Origin: Pseudomonadota bacterium
GTDB taxonomy: Bacteria > Desulfobacterota > Syntrophia > Syntrophales > UBA5619
DNA length: 40,674 nucleotides
Assembly: GCA_018827585.1 (NCBI GenBank)
Contig: JAHJXP010000062.1
Coordinates: forward strand, 1 to 40,674
Direction: 5' to 3'
Shown here: one piece after another, positions 8,256 to 17,018 of the stretch
Numbering within the stretch: the stretch's first letter is position 1
Layout: each line of letters starts with the position of its first letter
Notes under the pieces: model-generated
What the model was told of the DNA's origin: nothing
The model's input: the letters and a program-made list of their open reading frames with translations, nothing else
Databases searched by the model: none
Program-made: the position numbers and the translations under genes

Positions 8256-8633
8256 ATGAATAAGAGCGGTGATTTTGTTGCGGGTGTGATCGTCGGCGGT
8301 CTAATCGGCGCCGTGATCGGTATCCTGTACGCGCCCAAAAGCGGGAAAGAAACCCGGGAGGAACTCGGCAAGAAGGCCGATGAACTCCTGGAAAAGGCCA
8401 AGGAAGAATACGAGTCCGCCTTGGAAAATAGCCGGAAGGCCTATGAGGCGGCCTTAAAGCGCCTGAAGGCGCTGGAAGAGAAGGCGCTTGAAAAGGTGGA
8501 AGATGCGGGCGAGAAGGTCGATGAAATGGCCGGTCGGGGAAAGGAAGCGCTGCAGGAGGGCAAGAGCCGCCTGAAGAAGGCGGTTGATGCGGGCGTCGAG
8601 GCGTTCAAAGAGGAACAGGGCAAGCCGGTCTGA
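8256..8633 (+). CDS. YtxH domain-containing protein
   Basis: 125 aa. The N-terminal glycine-rich membrane segment (GDFVAGVIVGGLIGAVIGIL) followed by YAPKSGKETREEL is the hallmark of YtxH/general-stress proteins. The rest is a long, charged, Lys/Glu/Ala-rich helix with heptad-like spacing, probably a coiled coil facing the cytoplasm. GAAAGGAGG lies 7 bases before the ATG. A DUF948-like membrane protein follows after 25 bases; YtxH and DUF948 proteins often occur together, for example in Bacillus. Biochemical function is not established for the family. Confidence 0.85.
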   Translation: MNKSGDFVAGVIVGGLIGAVIGILYAPKSGKETREELGKKADELLEKAKEEYESALENSRKAYEAALKRLKALEEKALEKVEDAGEKVDEMAGRGKEALQEGKSRLKKAVDAGVEAFKEEQGKPV

Positions 8634-8658
8634 ACGTGGAAAACGATGAGGAGGATCC

Positions 8659-9066
8659 ATGATGGGGATAACGGATTACATCCTGATCATATTGAGTGTC
8701 GCCTTCTTGCTGTTTGCCGGATTTTCCATCCCGTTTCTTCTTCAGATCTGGCGGACGGCCAAGGGCATGGCCGAAACCCTTGACCTCCTCAACCGGGGTC
8801 TGCCGGCGATCATGAAGAATATGGAGGAGATCACGACCAATATCAACCGGGCGACGACCGCAGTCAACCGTGAGATAGAGGTTCTCTCGCATAGCGTCAG
8901 GAAGGTGCAGGGGACGGTGAATCTCCTGATAGGGTTGGAGGAGATCGTCCGGAGGAGCGTCCGGCTGCCCTTTACCGGAACCATCAGGACCGCCCTGGCA
9001 GTGGCCAGGGGCGTTCGGACCTTCCTGGATCACCTGCTGCGCGAACGTCCGGAGGGAAGGGCCTGA
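8659..9066 (+). CDS. DUF948-like membrane-anchored protein
   Basis: 135 aa. A single N-terminal membrane helix (about residues 6-27) is followed by amphipathic helix with regular Leu/Ile and polar residues (DLLNRGLPAIMKNMEEITTN...), resembling DUF948 proteins. The C-terminal third contains a weakly hydrophobic arginine-rich helix. AGGAGG lies 5 bases upstream; there are two adjacent ATGs, either of which could start the protein. It is likely co-transcribed with the YtxH gene. Role unknown; envelope stress or membrane scaffolding is only a guess from family association. Confidence 0.65.
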   Translation: MMGITDYILIILSVAFLLFAGFSIPFLLQIWRTAKGMAETLDLLNRGLPAIMKNMEEITTNINRATTAVNREIEVLSHSVRKVQGTVNLLIGLEEIVRRSVRLPFTGTIRTALAVARGVRTFLDHLLRERPEGRA

Positions 9067-9152
9067 TCTTCACCGCGGTATCGCTGTCCCGAAGCGGAGG
9101 CGCCCTCAACTCTTCGCGGGGGCGGCGAAATGCCGGAACGGATGCAACTTCG

Positions 9153-9336
9153 CAAGGATGACGACCTCGTAAAAAGTTTTTAAAGTTTCGAAAATGGGAC
9201 GGCTTCGTAAGAAGTTCGCAGGCAAGGCGCGCGAACCCTGAGGAATGAGGCGTACTTTGGCGTACGCCGCAATGACGAAGGATGAAGCGCAACGCAGCAT
9301 CCGGACTTTTTACGAAGCCGTCAAGGATGACGACCT
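9153..9336 (+). repeat. Dispersed palindromic repeat (MITE-like), composite copy
   Basis: GACGGCTTCGTAAGAAGTTC at 9198-9217 is the inverse of GGACTTTTTACGAAGCCGTC at 9303-9322 with two mismatches, so the interior is bounded by 20-bp inverted repeats. The whole is flanked by a perfect 15-bp direct repeat CAAGGATGACGACCT (9153-9167 and 9322-9336). A related copy with the same ACTTTTTACGA-GCCGTC and TCGTAAGAAGT cores is near 27170-27358. There is no transposase. The element ends just before yajD, and an in-frame upstream extension of yajD would run into it, so the true yajD start must be downstream. Confidence 0.65.
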
Positions 9337-9370
9337 TAAGTTGAGAGACAAACAGTGGAGAGGCGGGGCA

Positions 9371-9838
9371 ATGGCCGGGAGATCATTTGCCAATAGAGGG
9401 GGACGCGTCCGGGTTAATGCGGTCCGGGGGAAGGCGAAAGCGCCGCGGCCGGTCGAGGAGATCGTCCGAGAGATGAAAACGGCGCAGCGGTCAGCCGCGG
9501 AGGATTACCGGGAGCGATCGATAGCCATCCACGGCCTGATCTGCGCCCGCTGCAGCCGGGAATTCGACGCGGCGCACCGGCACCTGCTGACGGTGCATCA
9601 TAAGGACGGCAATCATCAGAACAATCCCGCCGACGGCAGCAACTGGGAGAACCTCTGTGTTTACTGCCATGAGGATATTCACAGCCGCGGCCTCCTGGGG
9701 GAGTATTTTGAGGGAACCTCCGCTTCCCGCGAGGAAACCGTCGTCTATCGAGACAATAGCGAAGCGGGCGCCACGGGGCTGATGTCCCTTGGCGAGCAGA
9801 TGAAGCGCGCCTTGGAAAGGAGGAAACAACAGCGGTGA
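9371..9838 (+). CDS. yajD: YajD-type HNH nuclease family protein
   Basis: 155 aa. The zinc-HNH core matches YajD: C58-AR-C61, the HH pair in TVHHKDGNHQNNPADGSNWE (H76, H77, N81), then C96-VY-C99-H100. The first 45 residues are basic and the last 45 are variable. The ATG at 9371 has GGCGGGG upstream; longer in-frame starts would lie inside the upstream repeat and are rejected. E. coli YajD is about 115 aa, so this one has an N-terminal extension. The HNH fold suggests metal-dependent nucleic-acid cleavage, but the family's substrate and role are unknown. There is no visible functional link to the neighbouring acetoacetyl-CoA ligase. Confidence 0.85.
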   Translation: MAGRSFANRGGRVRVNAVRGKAKAPRPVEEIVREMKTAQRSAAEDYRERSIAIHGLICARCSREFDAAHRHLLTVHHKDGNHQNNPADGSNWENLCVYCHEDIHSRGLLGEYFEGTSASREETVVYRDNSEAGATGLMSLGEQMKRALERRKQQR

Positions 9839-9880
9839 TCGGGGTGACGGAAAAACTATTCGCGACAGGGGAGGAACGGA

Positions 9881-11836
9881 ATGGGAAATCTGCTGTGGGA
9901 ACCTTCGGAAGAGCGCGTCAGGAACAGCAACATGTATCGCTTCATGTCCTTCGTCAACGAGAGAAACCAGGAGAAATTCACAAATTATAATGAGCTCTAT
10001 GAATGGTCGATAAACAACATCCCCGTCTTCTGGGCCGACGTCTGGGATTTCGTCCGGATAGAGGCGTCGCGGGGCTATGATCGGGTGCTCGATGACAAAC
10101 GGAAAATGCCCAGGGCAAAGTGGTTTTCCGGCGCCCGGCTCAATTTTGCGGAAAATCTTCTGCGCTTCCGCGATGACTCCACAGCCCTCCTCTTCAAGGG
10201 CGAAGATCGTCCGGTCCGGAAGATGACCTATGCCGAACTGTATGATGAAGTGGCCAGACTGGCGAAGAGTCTGCGGAATATCGGAGTCGGACCCGGAGAC
10301 CGAATCGCCGGTTTCATGCCCAATATGCCCGAGACCGTCGTCGCCATGCTTGCCGCGACCAGCCTGGGGGCGGTATGGTCCTCCTGTTCGCCCGATTTCG
10401 GGATCAAGGGCGTCCTCGATAGGTTTGGACAGATCAAGCCGAAATGCCTTTTCGTCGCCGACGGCTATTTCTTTAAAGGCAAGAGACTCGACTCCCTCTC
10501 CCGGGTGGCGGAGATCATCAGTGAGCTCCCCTCCATCGAGACGGTCGTCGTCGTTCCCTATACGGAACAGGCGCCGGACATCGGCGGCCTGCGAGGCGCC
10601 GTTCACTACCATGCATTCAAGGCGGCGGAAAGCAGGCTTGAGATCCGCTTCGAGCAACTCCCCTTCGACCACCCGCTTTACATCATGTTCACCTCCGGAA
10701 CCACCGGTCTTCCCAAGTGCATGGTCCAGAGCGCCGGCGGGATTCTCATCCATCACCTCAAAGAGCTGATCCTCCATACCAATCTTACGCGGGAGGACAC
10801 CATCTTCTATTTCACCACCTGCGGGTGGATGATGTGGAACTGGCTGGTCAGCTCGCTTGCCGTGGGGGCGAAGGTCCTGCTTTACGACGGGAACCCGTTT
10901 CATCCGGACCCGGGCAGCCTGTGGCGGGTCGCCCAGGATGAGAAGATCACGGTTTTCGGGACCAGCGCCGGTTACATCGCCGCCCTGATGAACGAAGGGG
11001 TCAAGCCCGGGAAGGAGTATGACCTCTCGGCCCTCAAGGCCGTCCTCTCGACCGGCTCGCCCCTTTCCGAGGAGGGATTCGAGTTCATCTACCGGGAGGT
11101 GAAAAAGGATGTTCAGCTCTCCTCCATCTCCGGCGGCTCCGACATCAACGGCTGCTTCGCCTTGGGAAATCCCATGGGCCCGGTCTATTCCGGGGAACTA
11201 CAGTGCCGCGGCCTGGGCATGAAGGTCGAGGCCTTCGATGAGAACGGAAAATCCGTGATCAACCAGCAGGGGGAGCTCGTCTGCACGGCGCCATCCCCCT
11301 CCATGCCCATCTATTTCTGGGACGACCCGGGGTACAGGAAGTACAAGTCCGCCTATTTCGACGTCTATCCGAATATCTGGCGCCACGGCGATTACATCCT
11401 GATCAACGAGCGGGGAGGGGTGGTAATCTACGGGCGTTCCGACGCCACGCTGAACCCCGGCGGGGTCCGTATTGGGACGGCGGAGATCTACCGGCAGGTG
11501 GAAGCGATCGACGGGATTGCCGACAGCATAGTGGTGGGACAGAACTGGAAAAACGACGTTCGCGTCGTCCTCTTCGTGAAGATGGCGCCGGGCCGGGAAT
11601 TGACCGATGAGCTCCGGGACCGGATCCGGAAGACGATTCGGGTCAACGCCTCGCCGCGCCACGTGCCGGCCAAGATCATCGCCGTTCCGGACATCCCCTA
11701 TACGCTGAACATGAAGAAGGTTGAACTTTCGGTCAAGAAGGTCATCGAGGGGCTGGCCGTTCAGAACAGGGACGCCCTCAAGAACCCGGAGGCCCTCGAC
11801 CACTTCGCAAATCTCAAGGAACTGCAGGAGGATTGA
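9881..11836 (+). CDS. aacS: Acetoacetate-CoA ligase (acetoacetyl-CoA synthetase)
   Basis: 651 aa. Converts acetoacetate, ATP and CoA to acetoacetyl-CoA in the cytoplasm. The ATP-binding loop is YIMFTSGTTGLPKCMVQSAGG, followed by the AacS-typical TTCGWMMWNWLVSSLA. Later motifs are the SGGSDINGCFALGNP block, the hinge-region YGRSDATLNPGGVRIG, and a C-terminal lysine region (YTLNMKKVELSVKK). Length is normal for AacS (about 650). AGGGGAGG precedes the ATG at 9881. Acetoacetate is an end product of leucine degradation, so this gene fits with the carboxyltransferase and crotonase at 2934-5480. No thiolase is adjacent; one occurs at 25556. Confidence 0.93.
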   Translation: MGNLLWEPSEERVRNSNMYRFMSFVNERNQEKFTNYNELYEWSINNIPVFWADVWDFVRIEASRGYDRVLDDKRKMPRAKWFSGARLNFAENLLRFRDDSTALLFKGEDRPVRKMTYAELYDEVARLAKSLRNIGVGPGDRIAGFMPNMPETVVAMLAATSLGAVWSSCSPDFGIKGVLDRFGQIKPKCLFVADGYFFKGKRLDSLSRVAEIISELPSIETVVVVPYTEQAPDIGGLRGAVHYHAFKAAESRLEIRFEQLPFDHPLYIMFTSGTTGLPKCMVQSAGGILIHHLKELILHTNLTREDTIFYFTTCGWMMWNWLVSSLAVGAKVLLYDGNPFHPDPGSLWRVAQDEKITVFGTSAGYIAALMNEGVKPGKEYDLSALKAVLSTGSPLSEEGFEFIYREVKKDVQLSSISGGSDINGCFALGNPMGPVYSGELQCRGLGMKVEAFDENGKSVINQQGELVCTAPSPSMPIYFWDDPGYRKYKSAYFDVYPNIWRHGDYILINERGGVVIYGRSDATLNPGGVRIGTAEIYRQVEAIDGIADSIVVGQNWKNDVRVVLFVKMAPGRELTDELRDRIRKTIRVNASPRHVPAKIIAVPDIPYTLNMKKVELSVKKVIEGLAVQNRDALKNPEALDHFANLKELQED

Positions 11837-11856
11837 AGGCGAGAGCGCCAGGCCAA

Positions 11857-11903
11857 CAGGCTGAAGGCGGACAGACGGTTGCGGCACTCCAGCCTTCGGC
11901 CTG
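11857..11903 (+). terminator. Hairpin between convergent genes
   Basis: CAGGCTGAAGGC at 11857-11868 pairs with GCCTTCGGCCTG at 11892-11903 with one G-T wobble. It lies between aacS (+) and the zinc-ribbon gene (-). There is no T-run, so it may be a weak bidirectional terminator or simply a stable hairpin. Confidence 0.4.
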
Positions 11904-11919
11904 AACGCCGATTGCTTTA

Positions 11920-12116
11920 CTATTTGAGGACGAGCTGGAAATTATCGCGCCCCGTCACCATCTTATCCCCCACGGATGTCCCGCAGTGGACGCAGCTGTA
12001 ATCGTATTTGTCTCCGTTTGCGAGGACCAGAAGGAGCCTCTTTCGCACCGGCACGGAGCAACGGCAGCGGGGACAGAATAGCTCCGTCGCGTCGAAATCG
12101 CGGTATTGTTCACGTC

Positions 12117-12120
<4 letters not shown>
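11920..12120 (-). CDS. Small zinc-ribbon protein
   Basis: 66 aa. Four cysteines in two pairs (C16-PR-C19 and C43-VH-C46) form a likely zinc ribbon; a fifth cysteine is C21. Otherwise it is basic and has no membrane or signal segment. Its ATG overlaps the nadE stop as ATGA, so translation is coupled to NAD synthetase. It is the last gene of the queD-folE2-nadE operon. I do not recognise a named family. A nucleic-acid-binding or enzyme-accessory role is possible but unsupported. Confidence 0.75.
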
Positions 12121-14189
<2,069 letters not shown>

Positions 14190-14191
14190 GG

Positions 14192-14959
14192 TCATTCCTT
14201 TTCTACGCAGGCATAGGCGCTGTGATTGTGAATGCTTTCAAAATTTTCCGCCTCCACCCTGTACCAGGTGAAGTTGGCTTCCCGACTGAGGCGTTCCGCC
14301 ACGTTGCGGACGACATCCTCGACGAACATGGGATTCTCATAACCCTTTTCCGTGACGTACTTTTCATCGACGCGCTTCAGCAGGGAGTAGACCTCGCCGC
14401 TGGCTGAATCCTCTATCAGTGTGATGACGTCCTCGATCCAGAAGAATTTCCGGAACCTGACGCCGACGGAGACGATGCTCCGCTGGTTGTGGGCGCCGAA
14501 GCGGCTGATCTCCCTGGAACAGGGGCAGACGGTCGTGACCGGGACCGTCACTCCCACGACGAAGTCCATGCCGCCGTTGTCGCTCGTACCGAGAAAGCGG
14601 CACTGGTACTCCATCAGACTCTTCGCGCCCGAGCGGGGGGCCGTCTTCTCGATAAAATAGGGAAATTCGATCTCGATGTGCGCCGATTCCGCATGCAGCT
14701 TGGTCCTGATCCTCTCCAGGATGCCGTGAAAAGTCCGGATATTGACCTGCTCCCTGATTTCATTGAGGACCTCGACGAAACGGCTCATGTGCGTGCCCTT
14801 GAAGTTGTGGAGGAGGTTCACGTACATGTTGATCGTGGCGTTGACCGGTTGCGTTCCGCGGGCGCGGTCCAGGACGACGATGGGGTATTTGAGGCCCTTG
14901 ACGCCGACCTTCTTGATGTCGATATTCCGTTCGTCTTTGAGGTCCTGGATGTCGATCAT
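14192..14959 (-). CDS. folE2: GTP cyclohydrolase FolE2 (GCYH-IB)
   Basis: 255 aa from the ATG at 14959, which overlaps the queD stop as ATGA. Converts GTP to 7,8-dihydroneopterin triphosphate, the shared precursor of folate and queuosine. FolE2 features seen are VGVKGLKYPIVVLDR near the N-terminus, the catalytic-cysteine region TTVCPCSREIS, the segment FVEDVVRNVAERL, and a C-terminal E-x-FESIHNHSAYA. This is the metal-promiscuous type IB enzyme, often used where zinc is scarce. An in-frame upstream start at 14995 lies inside queD and is not needed. Its direct coupling to the QueD-like gene suggests substrate hand-off in the same pathway. Confidence 0.95.
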   Translation of the reverse strand: MIDIQDLKDERNIDIKKVGVKGLKYPIVVLDRARGTQPVNATINMYVNLLHNFKGTHMSRFVEVLNEIREQVNIRTFHGILERIRTKLHAESAHIEIEFPYFIEKTAPRSGAKSLMEYQCRFLGTSDNGGMDFVVGVTVPVTTVCPCSREISRFGAHNQRSIVSVGVRFRKFFWIEDVITLIEDSASGEVYSLLKRVDEKYVTEKGYENPMFVEDVVRNVAERLSREANFTWYRVEAENFESIHNHSAYACVEKE

Positions 14960-15324
14960 AGGCTGTAGGAGGCGCGGGCGTTCTCCGATTCCCAAACGGT
15001 CACGCGCGACAGGGGGAGGTTTGCCGGCCCCGCCTTGGCGGCGATCCTGTCGAAGAGAAAACGGGCGATCTGTTCCGAAGAAGGATTAATTTTTTTGAAA
15101 TATTTGAGTTCGTTGAGATATTTGTGGTCAAGTTCATCGAGGACCTCATCGGTCCAACGCTTGAGGAGCCGAAAGTCGATCAGGAGGCCTTCCTCGTTGA
15201 GCGATTCCGCGGCAGTGGAAACCTCCACAAAAAAGTTGTGGCCGTGGAGCTCCTCGCACTTGCCGCCGATCTCCCTGAGGATGTGGGCGGCGGAAAAGGA
15301 TCTTCTTATGGTCACCTCGTACAT
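14956..15324 (-). CDS. queD: QueD/PTPS-family 6-carboxytetrahydropterin synthase
   Basis: 122 aa. Zinc ligands H14, H27 and H29 (SAAH and the HGH motif), catalytic C23, and the D66-H67 and E112 positions of the family are all present. The core motif reads C23-E24-E-L-H27-G-H29. Canonical QueD is CxxxHGH. As I recall the literature, homologues combining Cys and a following Glu (CExxHGH) can serve both queuosine and folate pathways (PTPS-I/III). That would fit coupling to folE2 and pabB-pabC in this window. GGAGG lies 9 bases before the ATG, with AT-rich sequence upstream that probably holds the operon promoter (TATAGA-like -10, no clear -35). Confidence 0.88.
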   Translation of the reverse strand: MYEVTIRRSFSAAHILREIGGKCEELHGHNFFVEVSTAAESLNEEGLLIDFRLLKRWTDEVLDELDHKYLNELKYFKKINPSSEQIARFLFDRIAAKAGPANLPLSRVTVWESENARASYSL

Positions 15325-15395
15325 GAATCCGTCCTCCAGTAAATATATCCACTCTATACCACAAAATCATCCAGTTTTCCTGCGATTTAAAATCA

Positions 15396-15423
15396 TTGAC
15401 TTTAATTCATATTTTGTCATAAT
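15396..15423 (+). promoter_or_regulatory. Sigma70-like promoter for the DUF4143 ATPase
   Basis: TTGACT at 15396-15401 and CATAAT at 15418-15423 have a 16-base AT-rich spacer, in a locally AT-rich patch 59 bases before the gene's GTG start. Confidence 0.6.
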
Positions 15424-15481
15424 ATGTGCCACTTTAATTCGTAACATGTTTTTAGATGAATTGTGAATGGGGGGAGATGCG

Positions 15482-16873
15482 GTGTTTAATCGACGTGCAA
15501 TAGAAGATATCAAGGCCTGGTATCAACAAAGCAAGCGCAAGCCTTTGGTCATCCGCGGAGCAAGGCAAGTGGGGAAAACAACGGCCGTCCGTCTTGCGGC
15601 GGAGCAGCTTTCCGTCAAGGTGATTGAAATCAACCTGGAGCGGCATACCGAATTGGAACCCCTGTTTCAGCGTTACAAACTGGATGAGTTGTTGTTTAAC
15701 TTTTCTCTGATGAGCGGCGAGCAGATTGCCCGAGACAGCAACGTCATTCTCTTTCTTGATGAAGCACAGGCAACGCCTTCCGCGTATGCGTGTTTACGCT
15801 ATTTTGCGGAGGATATGCCCGGCCTGGCCGTGATTTTAACGGGTTCCCTACTCGATCAGGCGCTCAATGACATCAAGCTTCCCACCCCTGTCGGCCGCAT
15901 TGAACCCTACTTCATGGGACCATTGACATTTGAAGAGTTTCTTTTTGCAGTTAGTGAGACCAAAGCGTTGCAAACCATTGAGATGCTTCAGGTGAATAAC
16001 ATGCACCTGGTGCCTGACTCTGTGCATGACGACATGATGGCGCTCGTGCGACGCTACACGCTGACAGGTGGCATGCCCGGATGTATCCAGCTCGGCATGG
16101 ATAGTCATTTTAATCATGCTGAAATTCTGAAGCATCAGACAGCGTTGATTCAAAACTATAAGGATGATTTTGCCAAATACGCCGGCACTCAAAACGCCCT
16201 GCGGCTCAATGCTTTTTTTAATGGTATTTTGCGGCAGGTGGGTCTGCAATTTTCCCATAAGCAAGCCAACGAGATTTCTGCAATGACCAGTGGTGATAAT
16301 CGCCAGTTGAATGCAGCGATTGAACGCTTTCTGGAGGCCCGTTTGTTTTATCGCGTGCTGCACAGCAATGCCGGCAGAATTCCCTTGGGCGCTGAAACCA
16401 AAATAAGAATCAGCAAGTTTTTGTTTATTGATATCGGGTTATTATTGGCGGCACAAGGCCTGCCCGCTCAAACAGTGATGAGTTCCCCGCTCGAATTGGC
16501 CAATCAGGGTGTGTTGGCGGAGCAGTTTGTGGGTCAGCAATTGCTCTATTCTAAAAAGGGTTATATTCAGCCCGAATTATACTACTGGCAACCTCCGAAG
16601 TCAGAGGGTCAAGCCGAGGTTGACTTCCTTTTTCCCTGTTCAAATAGGGTGTATCCCGTAGAGGTAAAATCGGGTTCGGGGGGCACGATTAAGTCGTTAC
16701 ACTCGTATGCCGTGAAAAAGCAAGCCGACCAGGCCGTTAAGATTAGTTCTGCCAAGCCGTCCGTGAATCAACTGGTGGCCAAAGTGAATAAAGTTGAGCG
16801 CCCTTTCAGATTGCTCAATATACCCTTTTATTTGGTGCATCATCTGGAACGCTTGTTAACGCAGGATGAGTAG
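15482..16873 (+). CDS. AAA+ ATPase with DUF4143 domain
   Basis: About 463 aa. The N-terminal AAA_14 domain has Walker A GARQVGKTTAV (residues about 25-35) and Walker B VILFLDEAQATPSA (about 85-98). The C-terminal DUF4143 part ends with a PD-(D/E)xK nuclease-like pattern, AEVDFLF...YPVEVKSG. The GTG at 15482 has GGGGGAG 7 bases upstream; an in-frame ATG at 15467 is less likely. The gene is visibly less GC-rich than its neighbours, has its own AT-rich promoter, and its 3' end abuts the remains of an oppositely oriented methyltransferase. These signs suggest recent acquisition. DUF4143 ATPases are common, mobile and of unknown function. Confidence 0.9.
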   Translation: MFNRRAIEDIKAWYQQSKRKPLVIRGARQVGKTTAVRLAAEQLSVKVIEINLERHTELEPLFQRYKLDELLFNFSLMSGEQIARDSNVILFLDEAQATPSAYACLRYFAEDMPGLAVILTGSLLDQALNDIKLPTPVGRIEPYFMGPLTFEEFLFAVSETKALQTIEMLQVNNMHLVPDSVHDDMMALVRRYTLTGGMPGCIQLGMDSHFNHAEILKHQTALIQNYKDDFAKYAGTQNALRLNAFFNGILRQVGLQFSHKQANEISAMTSGDNRQLNAAIERFLEARLFYRVLHSNAGRIPLGAETKIRISKFLFIDIGLLLAAQGLPAQTVMSSPLELANQGVLAEQFVGQQLLYSKKGYIQPELYYWQPPKSEGQAEVDFLFPCSNRVYPVEVKSGSGGTIKSLHSYAVKKQADQAVKISSAKPSVNQLVAKVNKVERPFRLLNIPFYLVHHLERLLTQDE

Positions 16874-17015
16874 TGTAACCAGTTCAGGCATATTCCGTTC
16901 CAGGAAATCTATCAGCCGCCCCTCAGGCTTGAGCAGCCTGGCCGTCTGTGCCAGCATGGACCGGATATCATGCATATGCTCCAGGGTGTGTCACTGTAAT
17001 AATGTTCACGAGCAT
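16874..17015 (-). pseudogene. Class I SAM-dependent methyltransferase remnant
   Basis: Read on the minus strand, codons from 16990 downward give HTLEHMHDIRSMLAQTARLL then KPEGRLIDFLERN. This is the 'LEH..D....L.E..RLLKP-G-L' block of type 11 methyltransferases. The preceding part (MLVNIITVTH, from the ATG at 17015) is in a different frame, so at least one frameshift is present. The homology stops at 16874, exactly at the end of the DUF4143 gene, which probably replaced the C-terminal half. The SAM-binding GxGxG motif is missing. It starts 4 bases after the stop of the glycosyltransferase, so it was likely once in that operon. Confidence 0.6.
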
Positions 17016-17018
17016 GAC

